A stretch of DNA of 64,000 nucleotides from Trochalopteron elliotii. Its lineage: Eukaryota > Chordata > Aves > Passeriformes > Leiothrichidae. Every line of letters begins with the position of its first letter. The first letter of the stretch is position 1. The notes below the pieces were generated by a model. That model ran no database searches. It was not told the DNA's origin and saw nothing but the letters and a program-made list of their open reading frames with translations. The stretch spans positions 495,888 through 559,887 of the forward strand of contig JANPWX010000030.1 in assembly GCA_024734555.1 (NCBI GenBank). The letters are read 5' to 3'. Positions 1 to 12,944 of the stretch are shown here, one piece after another. The position numbers and the translations under genes were made by a program.

Positions 1-3000
1 AAAAGCAGGATCTGCTGATGCTGGAAATGCCTCTGCTTGAGCACCACATGTATTAGTCCTTAACTATGGGACGTGGCTAAAATTCCTGGCTTGTATTTCT
101 GTTTCAGCACTACTTATGGGTTTCAACTGAAGTGGAGATGGATTAAAAGTCAGAAAGAGAAAGGGGCCAGGATGCTATGCTGCAAATAGCAGATTTTCAA
201 CACGTCTCTGGATTTAAAGGTTTCACAGGCCAAGAAAGACCTTGTAACAAGCAGTAGTGAAGTGAGACACAGCAGTATGTCACTACATACATAAAAACAG
301 TGTGTCACAGGAAAAGAGCAAGAGAAAACCGTAAGGTGTCAGCAAGGTCTGGAGATTTTGAAAGCGCGAGATCTGTAAGATAAAACTTCTAAGGAGATTG
401 CAGCACACCTGGCACTAAAAAAGGAACAGGAAAAGTCCACCAATCCCGACCAGGCTGAGCTTTCAGGGAAATTTCTGCCTCAGCAGTACCTATTGCTGAG
501 TCTAAAGGAAAGAATAGAGTGAGCAGGGCACATCTGTGAGATGGTTTGATGCCATGAGAACCTGCAGCACTCCCTGTTCCTCATCCAGCCTTTTCCTGTA
601 GCCAGTGAAGCAGAACAAAGAGAAACTTCAGAAGATGCAATTACTTATTTAAAGGGATAATTTTTCCTGGTCTTCACAGGAGGACCAACAGAAGCACTTA
701 AACATGGGACAACTACAACATATGCAAAGAGCAAATGCAATCCTGTCCTCAAGTTTCCATGCAGCCCTCTGTCACAAACTTCCCTTACCAGCTCCAGAAA
801 CACTGACTTAAAACTCTCCACAACATTATCAAGAACCATCTTAAAAACATTCTTTGTCTACATTATCCTGTTTGGATGTCTGTTTCACAACTTCCCTCCT
901 CAGATGGTTTGGAACCTTTTAATGTCTGACTTCAATTAATTCAGAACACAGTAATAACCATTTATCTTGTGCCAATACTCTCCTTGGACTTCAACAGGTT
1001 TCCTCCCTCCTTGTGGTATTTACCTCCCAAGCTACCAGCTAGACTAAATAAGCTATGCTTTTATAATCCCTCTGCATATGATCAGCAATTAAGTTTAAAG
1101 TATTTTAAAGTCTAAAATTCCAGGTAAGTTACACAAGAATTTCAAATGCCAAAAACATTTTCTGAATATTTTTTTAAATATAGCTAGAAAAAAAATTGGA
1201 TGCTCTAGATGACTGGGATAGTATTAGAAAGAGATGCCTGAGGTAATTATAGACTGTTTTGCCAGCCATTAACCAAGATCACAGCTGTCACAGGACTCTG
1301 AATAAAAGAATTAACAAAATTTCCATTTCTTAATACCAGGCAAAGTGCTTTCACAGGGAACAGGTCTCCCATTTCACAAAGGTTTATGGCATTTCCCTGG
1401 AAGTAACAGCAGCCTTCTGCAAAAATCCTGCTGGGGGGGATGGGGCTAGGGGAGAAAGCCAACGTAGAAGAATGACAAGCATAGAGAATACAAACCTGGT
1501 AACACAATACTTCTTACACAACATGCAATCATTACTGTGCTTAAAGCACTGAAAAATTCATGAAGATATTAATAGATTTCGAGTATGTGTATGCTGTCTC
1601 AAAGACCACTTCAACATGGAATTTTTTCACTGCTTATGAATCCAATTGGCTGTGCATGCTACTTTTACATCTACTTTAATGTTCTCTCGTCTGCATGTGC
1701 TTTACTGTTTAAGTGCTGGCTTCTTGCTGCAATTTGACAGAAATTCACTGCCCTCTACCATTGCTTTGCACAGCGATGGCCAACTTCATTGTACTGCAGC
1801 CCTCCAGACAATGGAGGGGCTTAACAGATATTGCTTAAAAGCAGGTCAAGGAAAACAGCTGATAATCTTTCTGCTTATGATGCAATTACCAACAGGCCCT
1901 CCTCAGGACTACAGTGCTGTGTGAACTGTGCAAATGGCTCCTGTTGCAGTCTGCAAGGAAGACCCAGATGTGGAGCAGAAAGATAGAGTGTGCATTAAAC
2001 GCACACGTGAAGGAAAAGCTGTGTCTTAATTATATAGTTGTGACAGCAGAGGAGTCTATTTTCAGAGTCTTTTAAAGAATACCACCTGAGTCAACAGACT
2101 ACAAACATCAAGTATTTTTGTCTGTGTGTGTTTATACTGCGCAGTGTTTGAAAAGCACAAACTGAATTCAAGTACTAAGGGTTAGGCACATATAGCAATG
2201 TGCCCTGACCTCCACATTTTCAATCATCACCTAAAGATTTACTGATGGAGAGCTTTAATACTAACTGATTTCACAGCTGAAATCTATCTGGCTTTTGTTG
2301 TCACCACAGCACTTCAGAGTGAGAGCCCATGTGCCCGGCTGATGTACCTGCCGGAAGAGATTCTTTATGTAATGCCTGAATACAGTCACCTTGCTTCACC
2401 CACCACCACTGACCTTCTTAAAAATTTAACGGAAAAAATAGGCACCCACACCCTGTTCTATGACCAAAAAAAGCAAAGCAAAGCCACAGCAAACAATAGG
2501 CATTCATTCCGCAGGTTCTGTACCCATGCCATTTGGTGGGCTCCTCAGAGACGGTCAAATGAAACAGTTCCCAGGAGTGGAACAACAAGCTTCCACAATG
2601 TGGTGATTAAACATATTTACAGGCAACCTCTGAACTGCAGAAGCAAAATTTGGGGTACTCCACTCTCCCCCAGTGGGTTGGCATGGCACAAATACTCCCT
2701 GGGGTTTCCATCTCTGCTACAAACAAAGGCCAAGAAACAAGCAGGGTAGGCACCACAGGCACCGCTGCAGCTCTGCCACCCAGGCATTCCACTACCTCTG
2801 AAAATTCACTTTGTTTTTATATACACTGCCCTCTTCCAATGCATTTAGATTGTAAATGAATCCAGACAGAAATACTGTTTTGGTGGTGCTCAACTACATT
2901 AGACAATAGGACTGCAGCCATAGGTGAAGGACTTGAATGATACTTAAAAGCAGACGTGTATGTTCAGTATTTCTGAGCACGGACTAACTTCAGCAAGAAT

Positions 3001-5820
3001 ATTATTATCCAGACCTATAATCTTCTTTTTGTTATGTTCAAGTTCATTCCATGCTTCCAGGAACAGTTAGAAGCCATTCCTGTTCACTGTCACCTGACAG
3101 AAAAAGGCTGGTCCTGTACCAGATCCTCTTATTCACACTCAGCCATGGACATAATCCTTCCCTACCTCCATTCCTCTCCTTCCTTCAGTGTGAATTATTA
3201 AAGCTGTCATTTAATGAACAAAACCTTCAAACTTTATAGAGTCTTAAACAGGAAAATCTCGGTAGCAGTTAAATAGAAACTGATTTTTTCCCCCCACAGC
3301 ATGAGAACACAATGTGTGTGACAGATCTCTTGGTGGTGGTGCTGACAGAGCCATCCTGGCATGTCCAAGGTTCACACAGGTGTAACTGAGAATTGAGAAG
3401 TAGCGTTTTTTTCTAACTTACAGTCATACGCTTGATACTTAAATGTCACTCTGTAGTTATCCTGTATTTGTTCAAATTGCTTTCATTCATCAAAGAACTG
3501 GAGAGAGTAACTGTCCTCAAAGTTAATCATCTTAATAAAATAATGCATATGATATAAAAAACAACTACAAAAAGAATGGATTCCATTGTGATTATGCATA
3601 ACTGAAACAGAAATAAAAAAAATTGAAATAAATATAGAGGAAGAAATGCCACAAGATCAATCTAGGCTTAAACTAAACTCATTTAATTCTGTTTTGATTT
3701 AGATTATTTTAAGTCATTTTGTCCTGGTGTTATACGCACAAAGAAGTAAAACTTTAAACAGAAAGAAAAAAGAAAGCAACTAGTAAAAATTTTTTCTTGT
3801 CTAGGTCAACTTGGAAAACACATTTATTTAAAGACAGAGAAAAGCTGTTTCTGATTTCAAACATTGGATATTTCACGAGAAAATTGCCAAGAAAGGAATC
3901 CAAGGAATGTCCTTACATACACACAACACATGAGACAACTGGTGAGCAGCCCTGTGATCTCTTACAAAAAAAAAAAAAAAAGTAAAAAAACCCTGCATTT
4001 CTAGCATGGAACTCTTCTCCAGAGAGCAAGCGGCACATGCCTGGGATTTTTCATGGATAGCTTCTATCATAACTTTTTACTATTATTAGTATAAAAGACT
4101 TCCCTCTCAAATGCACAGCTGTAAGACAAGCAAGGATGGAAAATACTGCCCAAGTGCAGGCAAAGTGGTAAGCACACACGCCTATTTTACAGCATTTCTT
4201 GGCACTATTCTTTTTCCCTTTACAAAAGCTGTGAAGGAAAGAGAAACTCCAGGCAAGTATCACAGAAACGTGAGCTCATTTTTCACCACATGCCAATGAA
4301 CAGCTCAAGACATTTCTAGGAAAAATTCTTCACTGGGAAAATTTAAATAAATATTCCATCTGTACTCCTTCTGTCCCAAAGATCAATGACGAGCACCCAG
4401 ATTGCCTCTGCTGCAGGTGCCCCAACTCAGCTCAAACTCCAGTGTATGTTTCAGGAGATGGGGCACCTGAAGGAGCTGCCCACAGGCTGGTGCCGTGTGG
4501 GGGGCAGCCTGCGAGCAGGGGACACTGGCTCACCTGCCACACACGGGCAGACACACCTATTTTCACACCTCTGAGCACCTATTTTCCCTTGCAAAAAGGG
4601 AAGAATTAGAGGCAGCAGACTGCTAGAGCTCATGGATGCTGAGTTTCAGAGTGGGGGGATTTCATCACCCATGCCACGCACACCCACAGACTCAGACCTG
4701 GGATTAATTGATCAGAGTGTGCTTGACAAATCAGACTGAGTGAACACTGGGAGCCGGCAGCCAGAGCAGCGCCTGAACACACTGAACCACACTGCTTCTC
4801 CCGGAGCCCTCAGAGCCCAAACAAGCCAGCAGCACCCAAAAGGCAGATGTGCCCCGCTGTTTAAGTGACTTCCCTGCACAGACTACCATCGAGACAGTAA
4901 AAAGGATGAGTGTGTCACAACATTTCTCCTTTGCACGTTGAGGCTACAGTAATAACACTCCAGCTGATTATTTCAGGATGGTGATTTTCAGTGCATAATA
5001 ACGTAATACACAGTAGCCACTGCTACTGAGGGTTAAGGAGAAGTCTACTCCAAGCTATGAAAATAGAGCAAAGCACAGTGACGCAAAGAGGCAAAAATCA
5101 AGACGTGCCAAAATAGACTGATATGCAGCACAACTATCCAGTACCTTCACTGCTTTTAAGAGAAGCTCTTAGATGGGCTTTCGTATCTTGGAACTAGCAA
5201 CTTATTCACAAATAAAACCTGAAAGTGTTGAAAAGTCTTTTCCTACGCATTCAACTTAGGATTTAAAAGAAAAAAAAGCTAGCACAATTAAATTTGATTA
5301 TGCAAGGCAAAAATATTTTGCTTCTGTTCAAGCCCATTTGTTGTACATAGGACAATCTCTGAAAACTTCACTCCTTGGTTCATTTTCAGCCAGGTGATGT
5401 AGGTTACAAAAGTCTCAGTCTTCTTAGCTGCCTCAACAGGCCTGAAAACCTTTTATCTATTACACTCTTCATTTAAACAATCTGTCCTGTAACTACTGCT
5501 GCAGCAGAAGTTTCATCTTTTATTGCTTTGTAATTCCAGTGATCTGCTGAATTGTTGTGAATTGAAAACCTCTTGTTGGGGAGTTAAAAATTTTAAACTG
5601 TGCAGGTTTTTTGTACAAAAGAACGATTTCATTTCAGATAAAACATTGCACAGCACATTGTGTTGTGCAATTCGTTAAAGTTTTCTCTAGGATACTGTGA
5701 AATGTGCAGGAAAAGAACTATTTTTATTGTCTCTTTAAATTTATGGTTGTGCCAAGATCCTTTAGTGAGAACTTTGCATAAATAGAAGCTATTAGTAGAA
5801 TAAAAGCAGTCAATCGTTTA
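1..5820. other. AT-rich non-coding stretch, probably intron of the minus-strand gene
   Basis: Short ORFs occur on both strands, the longest being 135 codons at 2342-2749 on the plus strand. None shows a recognisable domain or a convincing acceptor-exon-donor arrangement. An A16 run lies at 3966-3981. If the candidate first exon at 6642-6657 is real, this stretch is its first intron. I see nothing else I can name here. Confidence 0.5.
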
Positions 5821-5920
5821 CAGAATCACAGAACCAGTTAGTTTGGAAATGACCTGTCAGATCATGGAATCCAGCTATTAACTCAGCACTGCCAAGTCCA
5901 CCACTAAACCATGTCCCTAA
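5821..5920 (-). mobile_element. CR1 LINE fragment, minus strand, 3' end
   Basis: The plus strand begins with the reversed CR1 3' tail (cagaatcacagaaccagtta). It continues through the reversed text of the CR1 3' region, including cagcactgccaagtccacca and ctaaaccatgtccctaa. CR1 is the dominant non-LTR retrotransposon of birds, and most copies are 5'-truncated like this one. Similarity fades after about 5920. No coding capacity remains, and the divergence suggests an old insertion. Confidence 0.85.
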
Positions 5921-6641
5921 CTAGCTTAGAAAAACACTCTGAGCAAGCACTGATAAGCACTTAAGTAATTAACGTAATTGTTATTGTTTCCCAGGGAAAT
6001 TGGTTTTTTTATAAAAACGCCTAAGCCCTTCCTTACAACGGCTCTCCGGTGTCAGCTTTCACCTTACTTCAGTAAGAAAAGTAGCAGTAATATCAGTTTT
6101 TAATAAAAACAGAAATATGGGCGTGAAACAAAACCAGTAAGCTTTTCCCCAGTCTTTTAGTTTCAGAACCACGTGCTTAAAAAGTTCAATTAAAAAGATA
6201 AAATAAGACTATCTCATTGGACGCAAAAACTCCCCTTGTTCCGACGGCGTGCACCATCTCTGAAGGAGAGGAAGCATCACCCAGCAGAGCAGCAGAGTTT
6301 CCATCAAGCACCTGCAGTAACACAGCACGACCAACTACCTCTCTGCTCTTCTCCGGGTGCTCCTTGACATCTCACCCGTACGGGGAAAAAGCCAAATGGT
6401 CGCTCCGGGTGCTGTGTCCCCAGGAGCGACGCTCCACACACGGAGCCTTTGCGGCGGTCCCCGCGCCGGCCGCGCTCCTGCCCTCGCACCGCGCCAGCCT
6501 TTTGTCTGCCGGGCTGCCCGGCACCTTCCCGCAGGATCGCTCCGGGCAGCGACGGGAATGGCTGCAACAAAAGGAGCCACAAACCCAGGCGCTGTGCCCC
6601 AGGCCGAGCGGCCCCGCTCCCCTCCCGCGCAGCACCCTCAC

Positions 6642-6657
6642 CTTTCAGGCAGAACAT
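6642..6657 (-). CDS. Candidate first coding exon (coding part only), unidentified gene
   Basis: Read on the minus strand, an ATG at 6657-6655 has A at -3 (gcaggATGt), a favourable initiation context. It opens the codons M-F-C-L-K plus one extra G, directly followed by the donor AAAG|GTGAG, with GT at 6641-6640. The coding exon would therefore end in phase 1 at 6642. The upstream minus-strand sequence is GC-rich, with a GC box and G-runs, as expected of a 5' UTR in a CpG-island promoter. A very short first coding exon is common in vertebrate genes with large first introns. The next exon would lie beyond position 1. I do not recognise the gene. The ATG-donor pairing could be chance, because GC-rich DNA produces many donor-like sites; a second donor-like site (CCC|GTGAGT) lies at 6770-6764. 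Confidence 0.4.
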
Positions 6658-6697
6658 CCTGCGGCCCGGCGGGCAGCGGCGAGGCGGGGCCCGGCCG

Positions 6698-6715
6698 CCC
6701 TCCCTCCCTCCTCCC
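6698..6715 (-). promoter_or_regulatory. Predicted G-quadruplex motif on the minus strand
   Basis: The plus strand has C3 runs at 6698-6700, 6702-6704, 6706-6708 and 6713-6715, giving four G3 runs with short loops on the minus strand. This lies about 40 bases upstream of the candidate start codon, so it would fall in the 5' UTR or core promoter. Such motifs are common in CpG-island promoters; folding is inferred. Confidence 0.55.
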
Positions 6716-7103
6716 GCACCGCCCGCCCGGCCCGCGGGGAAACGCGGGAGAAGGAGCACGGCCACTCACGGGACGGGCCGCAGCTCCTGGGGAGGGTCAG
6801 CCCGGATCATCTGTCAGCATTTGGCGCTGCAGCTCGCGGGCACCCAGCGGTCAGCGCCAGGGAAGGAAGCCACTGCCATCCAGCTCGCCTGTTCCTCACA
6901 AATTACTGACTCTGCTCTTTGTGATCCTCCCCCCGCGTCTGGTCTCTCTCCAGGAAGAGCTTTGAGCAGTTTTCTACTTCTTCTATAAATACAGGGTTTT
7001 TTAAAACCTGACACTTAAAATCTTTTAAGTGTATCTGAACAGTCAAGATAGAGAAAATGCTTGTTTTTGTAATACTGTATATGCCCGTGTGCTTTATGAC
7101 TGC

Positions 7104-7260
7104 TGGTGGATGGATGCTCCATCTCTGGAAGGGTTCAAAGGCAAGGCTGGATGGGACTTTGAGCAACCTGGTCTACTGGAAGATATTCCTGGATAGAGCA
7201 GGTGGGTTGGAACTACAGTGTCTATAAAGGTCCCTTCCAGCTCAAGCCATTCTATGATTC
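7104..7260 (+). mobile_element. CR1 LINE fragment, plus strand, 3' end
   Basis: The sequence follows the CR1 3' region: ggatgctccatctctggaag, gagcaacctggtctactgga, ggtcccttccagctcaagcc, ending in the tail ccattctatgattc at 7260. This is a 5'-truncated copy of roughly 155 bases with no coding capacity. It sits about 200 bases beyond the CpG island. Confidence 0.9.
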
Positions 7261-8290
7261 CTCTGCTCAGCACCAGAAATGTGGCTAAAAAGGTTTCTTA
7301 CATTATTCCCTGTTTCTGCAGAGGAGACCTTCAGTAATAGTAGAACACAATGTTGTAAGCATTTTATTTTATAAGGATCACAAAGAGCTGCCATCAGCAC
7401 TGTGCTTAGCCATGGTATTTGGGTCTAAATGAAGCTGTGTTGTGTTTACTAACTTTTATAGGGCTTGGCCTTGTACCGCAAAGAAATACAAGAACCAAGG
7501 AACAAGGTAAGGGTCAGGGTAGTCTATCTTGCTGAACAAACAAGAATTGCAACTGTCTCCAAAAGCACAAGTCCTAAAATCCTCCATGTAAAGCCAAATG
7601 AAAATAAAGAACACATGCAAACATGTGTTATCTTTAAGTGGAGCTCCAGAAAAAACCCTGGCCCAGATACCTTGAAAACAGCAATTTGGACCCCAGATGA
7701 AGCAGTGTTAATGAGATGCTAAATATCATTAGCTGGGCTTCAGTAATAAAGAATAACATTTCAAGTATCTGTCCTCATGTAACAAAAGTTACTTTGCTTT
7801 AGAGTGGACTATGAGCAGGCTGTGGTGGCAGAAAAATGGAGACATTACATTGGAATAGCTCGAAATCAAAAAAGAACATTTATATATCTTAGCCTTCCTT
7901 TTCTCTTTCAAATCCTGCTAGAAAGGGTACAGACTAATATCAAGATTTCCTTATGCTCTGAGAAGCAAAGGGGCCCTTTCCCTGTAATTCTATTTTCTGG
8001 TGCTCCAGGCATGCATGTGCTCTTTCCTACTGTAACTTTTCAGAGAGCTCTGGGAATAAACAGTTTATGGAGGCAAAATAAACAAAAACATATTGTAGCT
8101 GCAGGAAGGTTACTTGGATACCAGAGGGATTTTAAGGTCCAATCTTGTTAAATCCACTCATTAATTACCTGGAAGGGGAAGTAAGAAGCGCATCAATGAT
8201 AATCACCAGGGACTGAGAGCAGCTGCCAACACTCCACTGGGAACTAAGAGAGGACACAGAATATTCTAGGGGAATCACAAACACAAGTAG

Positions 8291-8400
8291 AAATAAAAAA
8301 AAATGCAAAAAAAACCCCCCAAAACCCCAAACAAACAACAACAAAAAACAACAACAACAACAACAACAAAACCACAAAAAAAACCCCACAAAACCCAACC
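8291..8400. repeat. A/C-rich low-complexity tract with (CAA)n core
   Basis: The plus strand is almost only A and C for about 110 bases. It includes a C6 run near 8315 and an (ACA)n microsatellite of about eight units at roughly 8345-8370. The 86- and 65-codon minus-strand ORFs across it are translated repeat (runs of V, C, F and G) and are not genes. Confidence 0.9.
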
Positions 8401-11400
8401 AGCAGTCTGTTCTACACACGGGCAAACTGGGTCAATAAAACAAGGAAGAGGAAGCCAACTATGGAACAACAATAGTGTCTGAAAAATTAGACACAGCTTA
8501 GAGACAATTGTTGAAAAGTCCGATTTGCTCTGGGCCGTAACACCAGTGGCAGGTACTCCTCTGGGAAGGTTTGGGCCCTTGAGGAAGTGTAATCTTCCTC
8601 AGGGGATACACTCTGTCCCGTTCACCAGCTTCCCCTCCCACCCTCACCAGGAGTAGAGCAAAGTGAAAGGGATCCCCGCTTTCCTCATGTTCACTGGGAA
8701 AAAGGGAATGCTTAAAACAAAAAATAAGTGCAATAAAAATTCACATATTTTGGAAAAGGGCAGAATTATCAACCCCCAGACAGGCCTAAAGCAGTTCAGC
8801 ATCTACTTTATTTTTTTTAGCGTGTCAGGACTCTATGAGTGATCCAAGGACACATGTGTAGCTTTACAGCAGCAAAACCAAGGAGGCCTGATATCCCCCT
8901 GACTGCCTCAAAGGTAGTGCACCTTGCCATCTAGGAAGCTGGCAGCTCCTTGCCCCAGCTGTTTTCTTGCCTGGCCATTTGCAGCATGAAATCAAATTCC
9001 CAACAGGGAACCAGTTCTCCCACACAGTGCATCTTATTTTGCAGTCTGTGGCTCTAGGGAGCCAAATTTCCCCATCAAACCTGGGTGAACTCTAGGGAAA
9101 TAACATGGAAATATCTTATTATAAAGTATGCTCACTGTGAAGCATTATGTGTTGTGCTGGATACCAAGAGACAGCTACAAATGTGAAAGAACACATCCCA
9201 CCACAGCTATCCCATGACAGAAGAACCACCTCTCCCAGTTGCCGTAATGCCATCTGCCATTGCCACCTCTCAGGGGGGCACTGCTCCCACCAAATGGATA
9301 GACTGACATAGAGAACTGTGCATATATATCCATGTTTAATAGGGAATGGTCATGATCTTTTAAATAGATATGTTTTAACCACATGAAGTCAGGAATTTTG
9401 GAACACCGAACGACATCTTTCATCTCTCTTACCCTCAACTCACTGAAATATCTATCAGCTCTCTGAGCACAACTATAAGAAGAGCTACAGTGTCATTTTT
9501 CCCCTCTTGAAACATAACATTGCAAGTGCCATTTCTCTTAGCTGCCCTAATCTGAAAATGAAACAGCATGAGAGAGAAATAAATTCAAGAAAAATATGTA
9601 CATGTTTGCACCACTTTTTGGATACAAAAGATTGTACCATTAAAATGAGCATGAAAGAAAATCCAGCTCAGATCTTCACAACTCACAGAAAAAAAAATGA
9701 TGAGGGTTTAGGCTCTTTCCCACTTCACGTGTTGTTGCACATCAAGGTGCATCCCAATTTGACTGCCAGGAGAGCTGTTGGGACATCTAATTAAGCCCTA
9801 TTCCCTTTTAGAACCAAAGCAATCCTTGGAGACATCAATTTCTGATACCCTGGATGGGTGCCAGCTATCATTTTTCTAAAGCCTGAATTCTTCTTACATG
9901 TTTGCCTTTCAAGCTGTGCATAACAGAAAACCAAAAGCAACAGAACAAAACAAAAATCCCCAAACAAAAAAAAAATCACCCTGAAAAGCTATCCAAAGAA
10001 AACAGCTGGAGTAAAAATAAAATTTTCAATTTGAGGGTTGACACAAGCCACACTCTCTAGTTTGCAGGCAGCTGAAGCACTAAGGGAAGCCAGACCCAGA
10101 ACCTACCAGGCCCTGTGCTCCCACTGGTGATAAGAGACAGGAGATAAAGAGAGGTTAGGTCAGCCCCAGCATATCTTTAAAGAGTCAGCACTGACTCGGA
10201 AACCAAGCACCGGAAAAAAAGATATTAACCATTATTTTGATAAGCAAAACCAAATATTCTTACAACTCCGAAGCAAGAGAAAAATATTTTGCTATTATCT
10301 CTTGCAGTTGATAGCACATATTTTATTACCTATTCTACTTGAGGACTGAGGGTGGAGTTTCCTCATACAGTGAGGAAGGAAAAAAATATTTCAAAAATTA
10401 TTTAATATTAAGAAAATCTTTTGGGGAAAGTCTCAGTGAACATAATGAAACAAGTAACTTACTCAAATGATCAGGCAGAAAGTATGTCCTTTAAAGCAGT
10501 AACTCAAAGTAACTCAAATCCCTAAGTATTGAACCACAGGAGCTAAAATGATGTATCCTGTCCTGCAAAAGTCATGCGGGCAAGTGACTTGTGATGAATG
10601 GATCTTTCTAAAATTAACAGTGAAACAGCTAGTATAGAGCTACTCTCATGCTCCTGATTTGCAGCTACAGGGCCTTGTCCCACTCTTCAAGACTGGCATG
10701 AGAAACAGAATTTTCCAAGCTGTCAAACGCAGAAGAAAAAATGGAGTTTTTCATACCTTTAAGGAGCAGGAATGAATAGAACCAATATAAACATTTTGGG
10801 GAAAAAAAGTATGCCTGTAATTAGAACAACTTTCTTCCAAAAAAACCTCTGACACTATTTGAAATAGTTTTCCTGGAGAATTAAATCTAAAACAATGACC
10901 TTTTACTTGAAGAAGAGACACAGTTCCACTTTGATCCTAGGTAAACTCAGGAGCCAAAGTAAAATCCTTTATCTATGTGTCTTTTTTTATCAAAATATGA
11001 TTTTAAATGAAAAACCTTTATTTTTATTCCTACCCTAGCTACAGCTACACTGTTTTAAGTTTTCAATTAGATACTGCAGACAGCATTTATGAAATCCTGT
11101 TGTGGTTTCTGATTATTGCAAACAAAAAGTTCTTCTGTAATAAACCCAGCAGTGTTTGCAGGTGCAGACACAAAGTGCTTGGCCTTAAAATTAATAAAAT
11201 AAATGGTTTTAGGAATGGGCTGCTTTCTGCCTTAAGTGAGGAAGAAAACAAACACAATGAAGTCATGAATTAGTTCGCCTTATCTTTTGTTTGCCTTACT
11301 CTTCAGACAAAGGCCACAGAAAGGGCAAAATCTTTTAAAGAGCTGCTGTAGGTCAAGAAAGGAATCTGTAACCAACTTCTCCAAATTCATTCAGGAATTT

Positions 11401-11639
11401 CTTTGCCACAGAATTTGAACAAAGAGGGCATTCCTGGTTGTGCGGGTAGGACCAGAGTGTACAGAGCCTTATCACATGACCAGAACACTAATTATATGGA
11501 AACACTGGCTGCTGGTCCTAAATTTAGAGAGACACTAGAGGAGAAATTCGGAACGAGAAACCCTGGAAAAACAACAAGCAATCCAGTAATTTCAATCTGC
11601 TGCTAAAAGACCTGCTTCTCAATAAAAAAAAAAAAGATT

Positions 11640-11790
11640 GATTGTTTTGCAAGGGTTGTGTGCCAAATTAGCTTTGATTAATGGATGCAACAGGGCTTTA
11701 TTGATAATGTTTACTATTATAACAAAACAAAAATGCCCCTTGCGGGCACTTTCATTTACCCAGTCATCTGTGCAGAAAATTGCTACAGGT
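11640..11790. promoter_or_regulatory. Possible conserved non-coding element with homeodomain-type sites
   Basis: A cluster of AT-rich factor-binding words lies in a non-repetitive stretch: tttgattaatgg, tttattgataatg and a short inverted repeat tgccc-cttgc-gggca near 11735-11750. The density and lack of ORF resemble developmental enhancers. This is inference from motif texture only. Confidence 0.2.
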
Positions 11791-12917
11791 TGGCAAGGGC
11801 TTTTTGCCTCAGATTGATGTAGTCAGTGTTTCACTAACCCTGGTAACAACAAGCCACTGCGGAATGCTCTGAGGCCACCTCTGGGTGATCAGGAATTCCA
11901 AAACCACAGGCAGCATGAAGTGAATTCCCCCACTATCATCCTGGCATCCAAAGACAGCTGCATCATCCTACAAGGATGAGGAGAAAAGAACAGGTTGTTT
12001 CCTGAAATATGCACAATTACAGCACGTTGTAACCAAACAGAGCAATGGTCCTTTATCAAAAAAAACACTCTCCAAGCCTGAAACAAATGCCAGACCAACA
12101 CAAAGCAGCAAAGAGAAAAATCAGTTTCTCTTCTGCCTTAAGGTATACAAGTGTGCAGACACACCATCCGTACTACCTGGAGAGCTGGCTTCATTCACAC
12201 CACCCCGATGCTTCCCTAACAAGAAATAGTTCGCTGAAAAATTGGGATAAAACCAGCAGCACTTTAAGTCGTTTTCTTGTGATTTAAAGCTATGGGCCAA
12301 AAAACACTCAAGTCCTTGACAAAGAATTACAAGAATTGGCACTTTAGCATGAGCTGTCCTTGGGCAGCAAATTGAGCCAGCATTCTTATCAGTACCCATG
12401 CTAGGGCAGGGTGACAGAGCCATTTGTAGGTTGTTACAGCTTCACATGAATAGTGACTGCAATGGGAACTATTGCTGCATTCCCACCTGTCCTGATTCCT
12501 TCCTTGCTATAAAGCTGAGACAGCCTCGAGGTGTTTTCTGCCATGGTCCCTGGGGCAGAAACACAACTGCTTCTTCACTGAGATTCCGGCTGTGAGAAGT
12601 GTCAGCACAGAGCAGCCAGAACAAAATGGGTTACTCCTTATTTGACCTGATTAATTTAATAGGTTTGTTGCCTTCCTCACAGTCCCAACTGAATGACAAT
12701 CTGACAGAGACCATGGAAGAGCTGCAGCCCCCTTGCTATTGACAGCTCCACTGTCAGAGCCAACCAGCACCCTGGCGGGAAAAGAGCTGTGGTGCTGAGT
12801 TGCAGGGCATCTTCTCCCTGTGCAAAACCAGGTCATGCTGGTTACAAGTCAAACACAAAATTTAATACCTGATTCTGGCACTGCATGTCACAATACCTCA
12901 TTTCATTCTGAAATGAA

Positions 12918-12944
12918 AATGCCATATTTACCATATATGGCATT
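12918..12944. promoter_or_regulatory. Perfect inverted repeat containing a CArG-box match
   Basis: The arms atgccatat (12919-12927) and atatggcat (12935-12943) are exact reverse complements and extend one more pair outward. The right half contains ccatatatgg (12931-12940), a full match to CC(A/T)6GG, the SRF/MADS-box consensus. Several CArG matches are expected by chance in 64 kb, so function is unproven. Confidence 0.3.

Larger units (their letters stand above)
6230..6900. promoter_or_regulatory. CpG island, probable promoter of a minus-strand gene
   Basis: GC content and CpG density rise sharply against AT-rich flanks, and are densest at about 6410-6790. A GC box (ggcggggcc, 6683-6691) matches an Sp1-type site. 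The minus strand carries four G3 runs at 6698-6715. The overlapping ORFs of 80-230 codons on both strands are proline-, arginine- and alanine-rich, as expected from GC-rich DNA, so I do not call them genes. Minus-strand use is favoured by the ATG followed by a consensus donor at 6657-6640. Divergent transcription is possible, but I saw no comparably clean plus-strand donor. Confidence 0.75.

Noticed and set aside
645..839. 64-codon minus-strand ORF with a fairly natural composition
   Set aside because: Considered as a downstream exon of the minus-strand gene, but no matching acceptor and donor pair could be placed around it.
2342..2749. 135-codon plus-strand ORF
   Set aside because: No domain recognised, overlapped by ORFs in other frames, and no acceptor or donor at its ends.
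3966..3981. A16 run as the tail of a processed pseudogene
   Set aside because: No recognisable coding sequence upstream and no target-site duplication seen.
4451..4633. Minus-strand ORF crossing a GGCAG|GTGAGC donor-like site
   Set aside because: No acceptor or conserved-looking protein; cysteine- and proline-rich translation typical of chance ORFs.
6217..6988. Overlapping ORFs of 80-230 codons on both strands in the CpG island
   Set aside because: GC-rich DNA has few stop codons; the translations are P/R/A/G-rich, overlap in several frames and show no domain.
8165..8472. Minus-strand ORFs rich in C, V, F and G
   Set aside because: They are translations of the A/C low-complexity tract.
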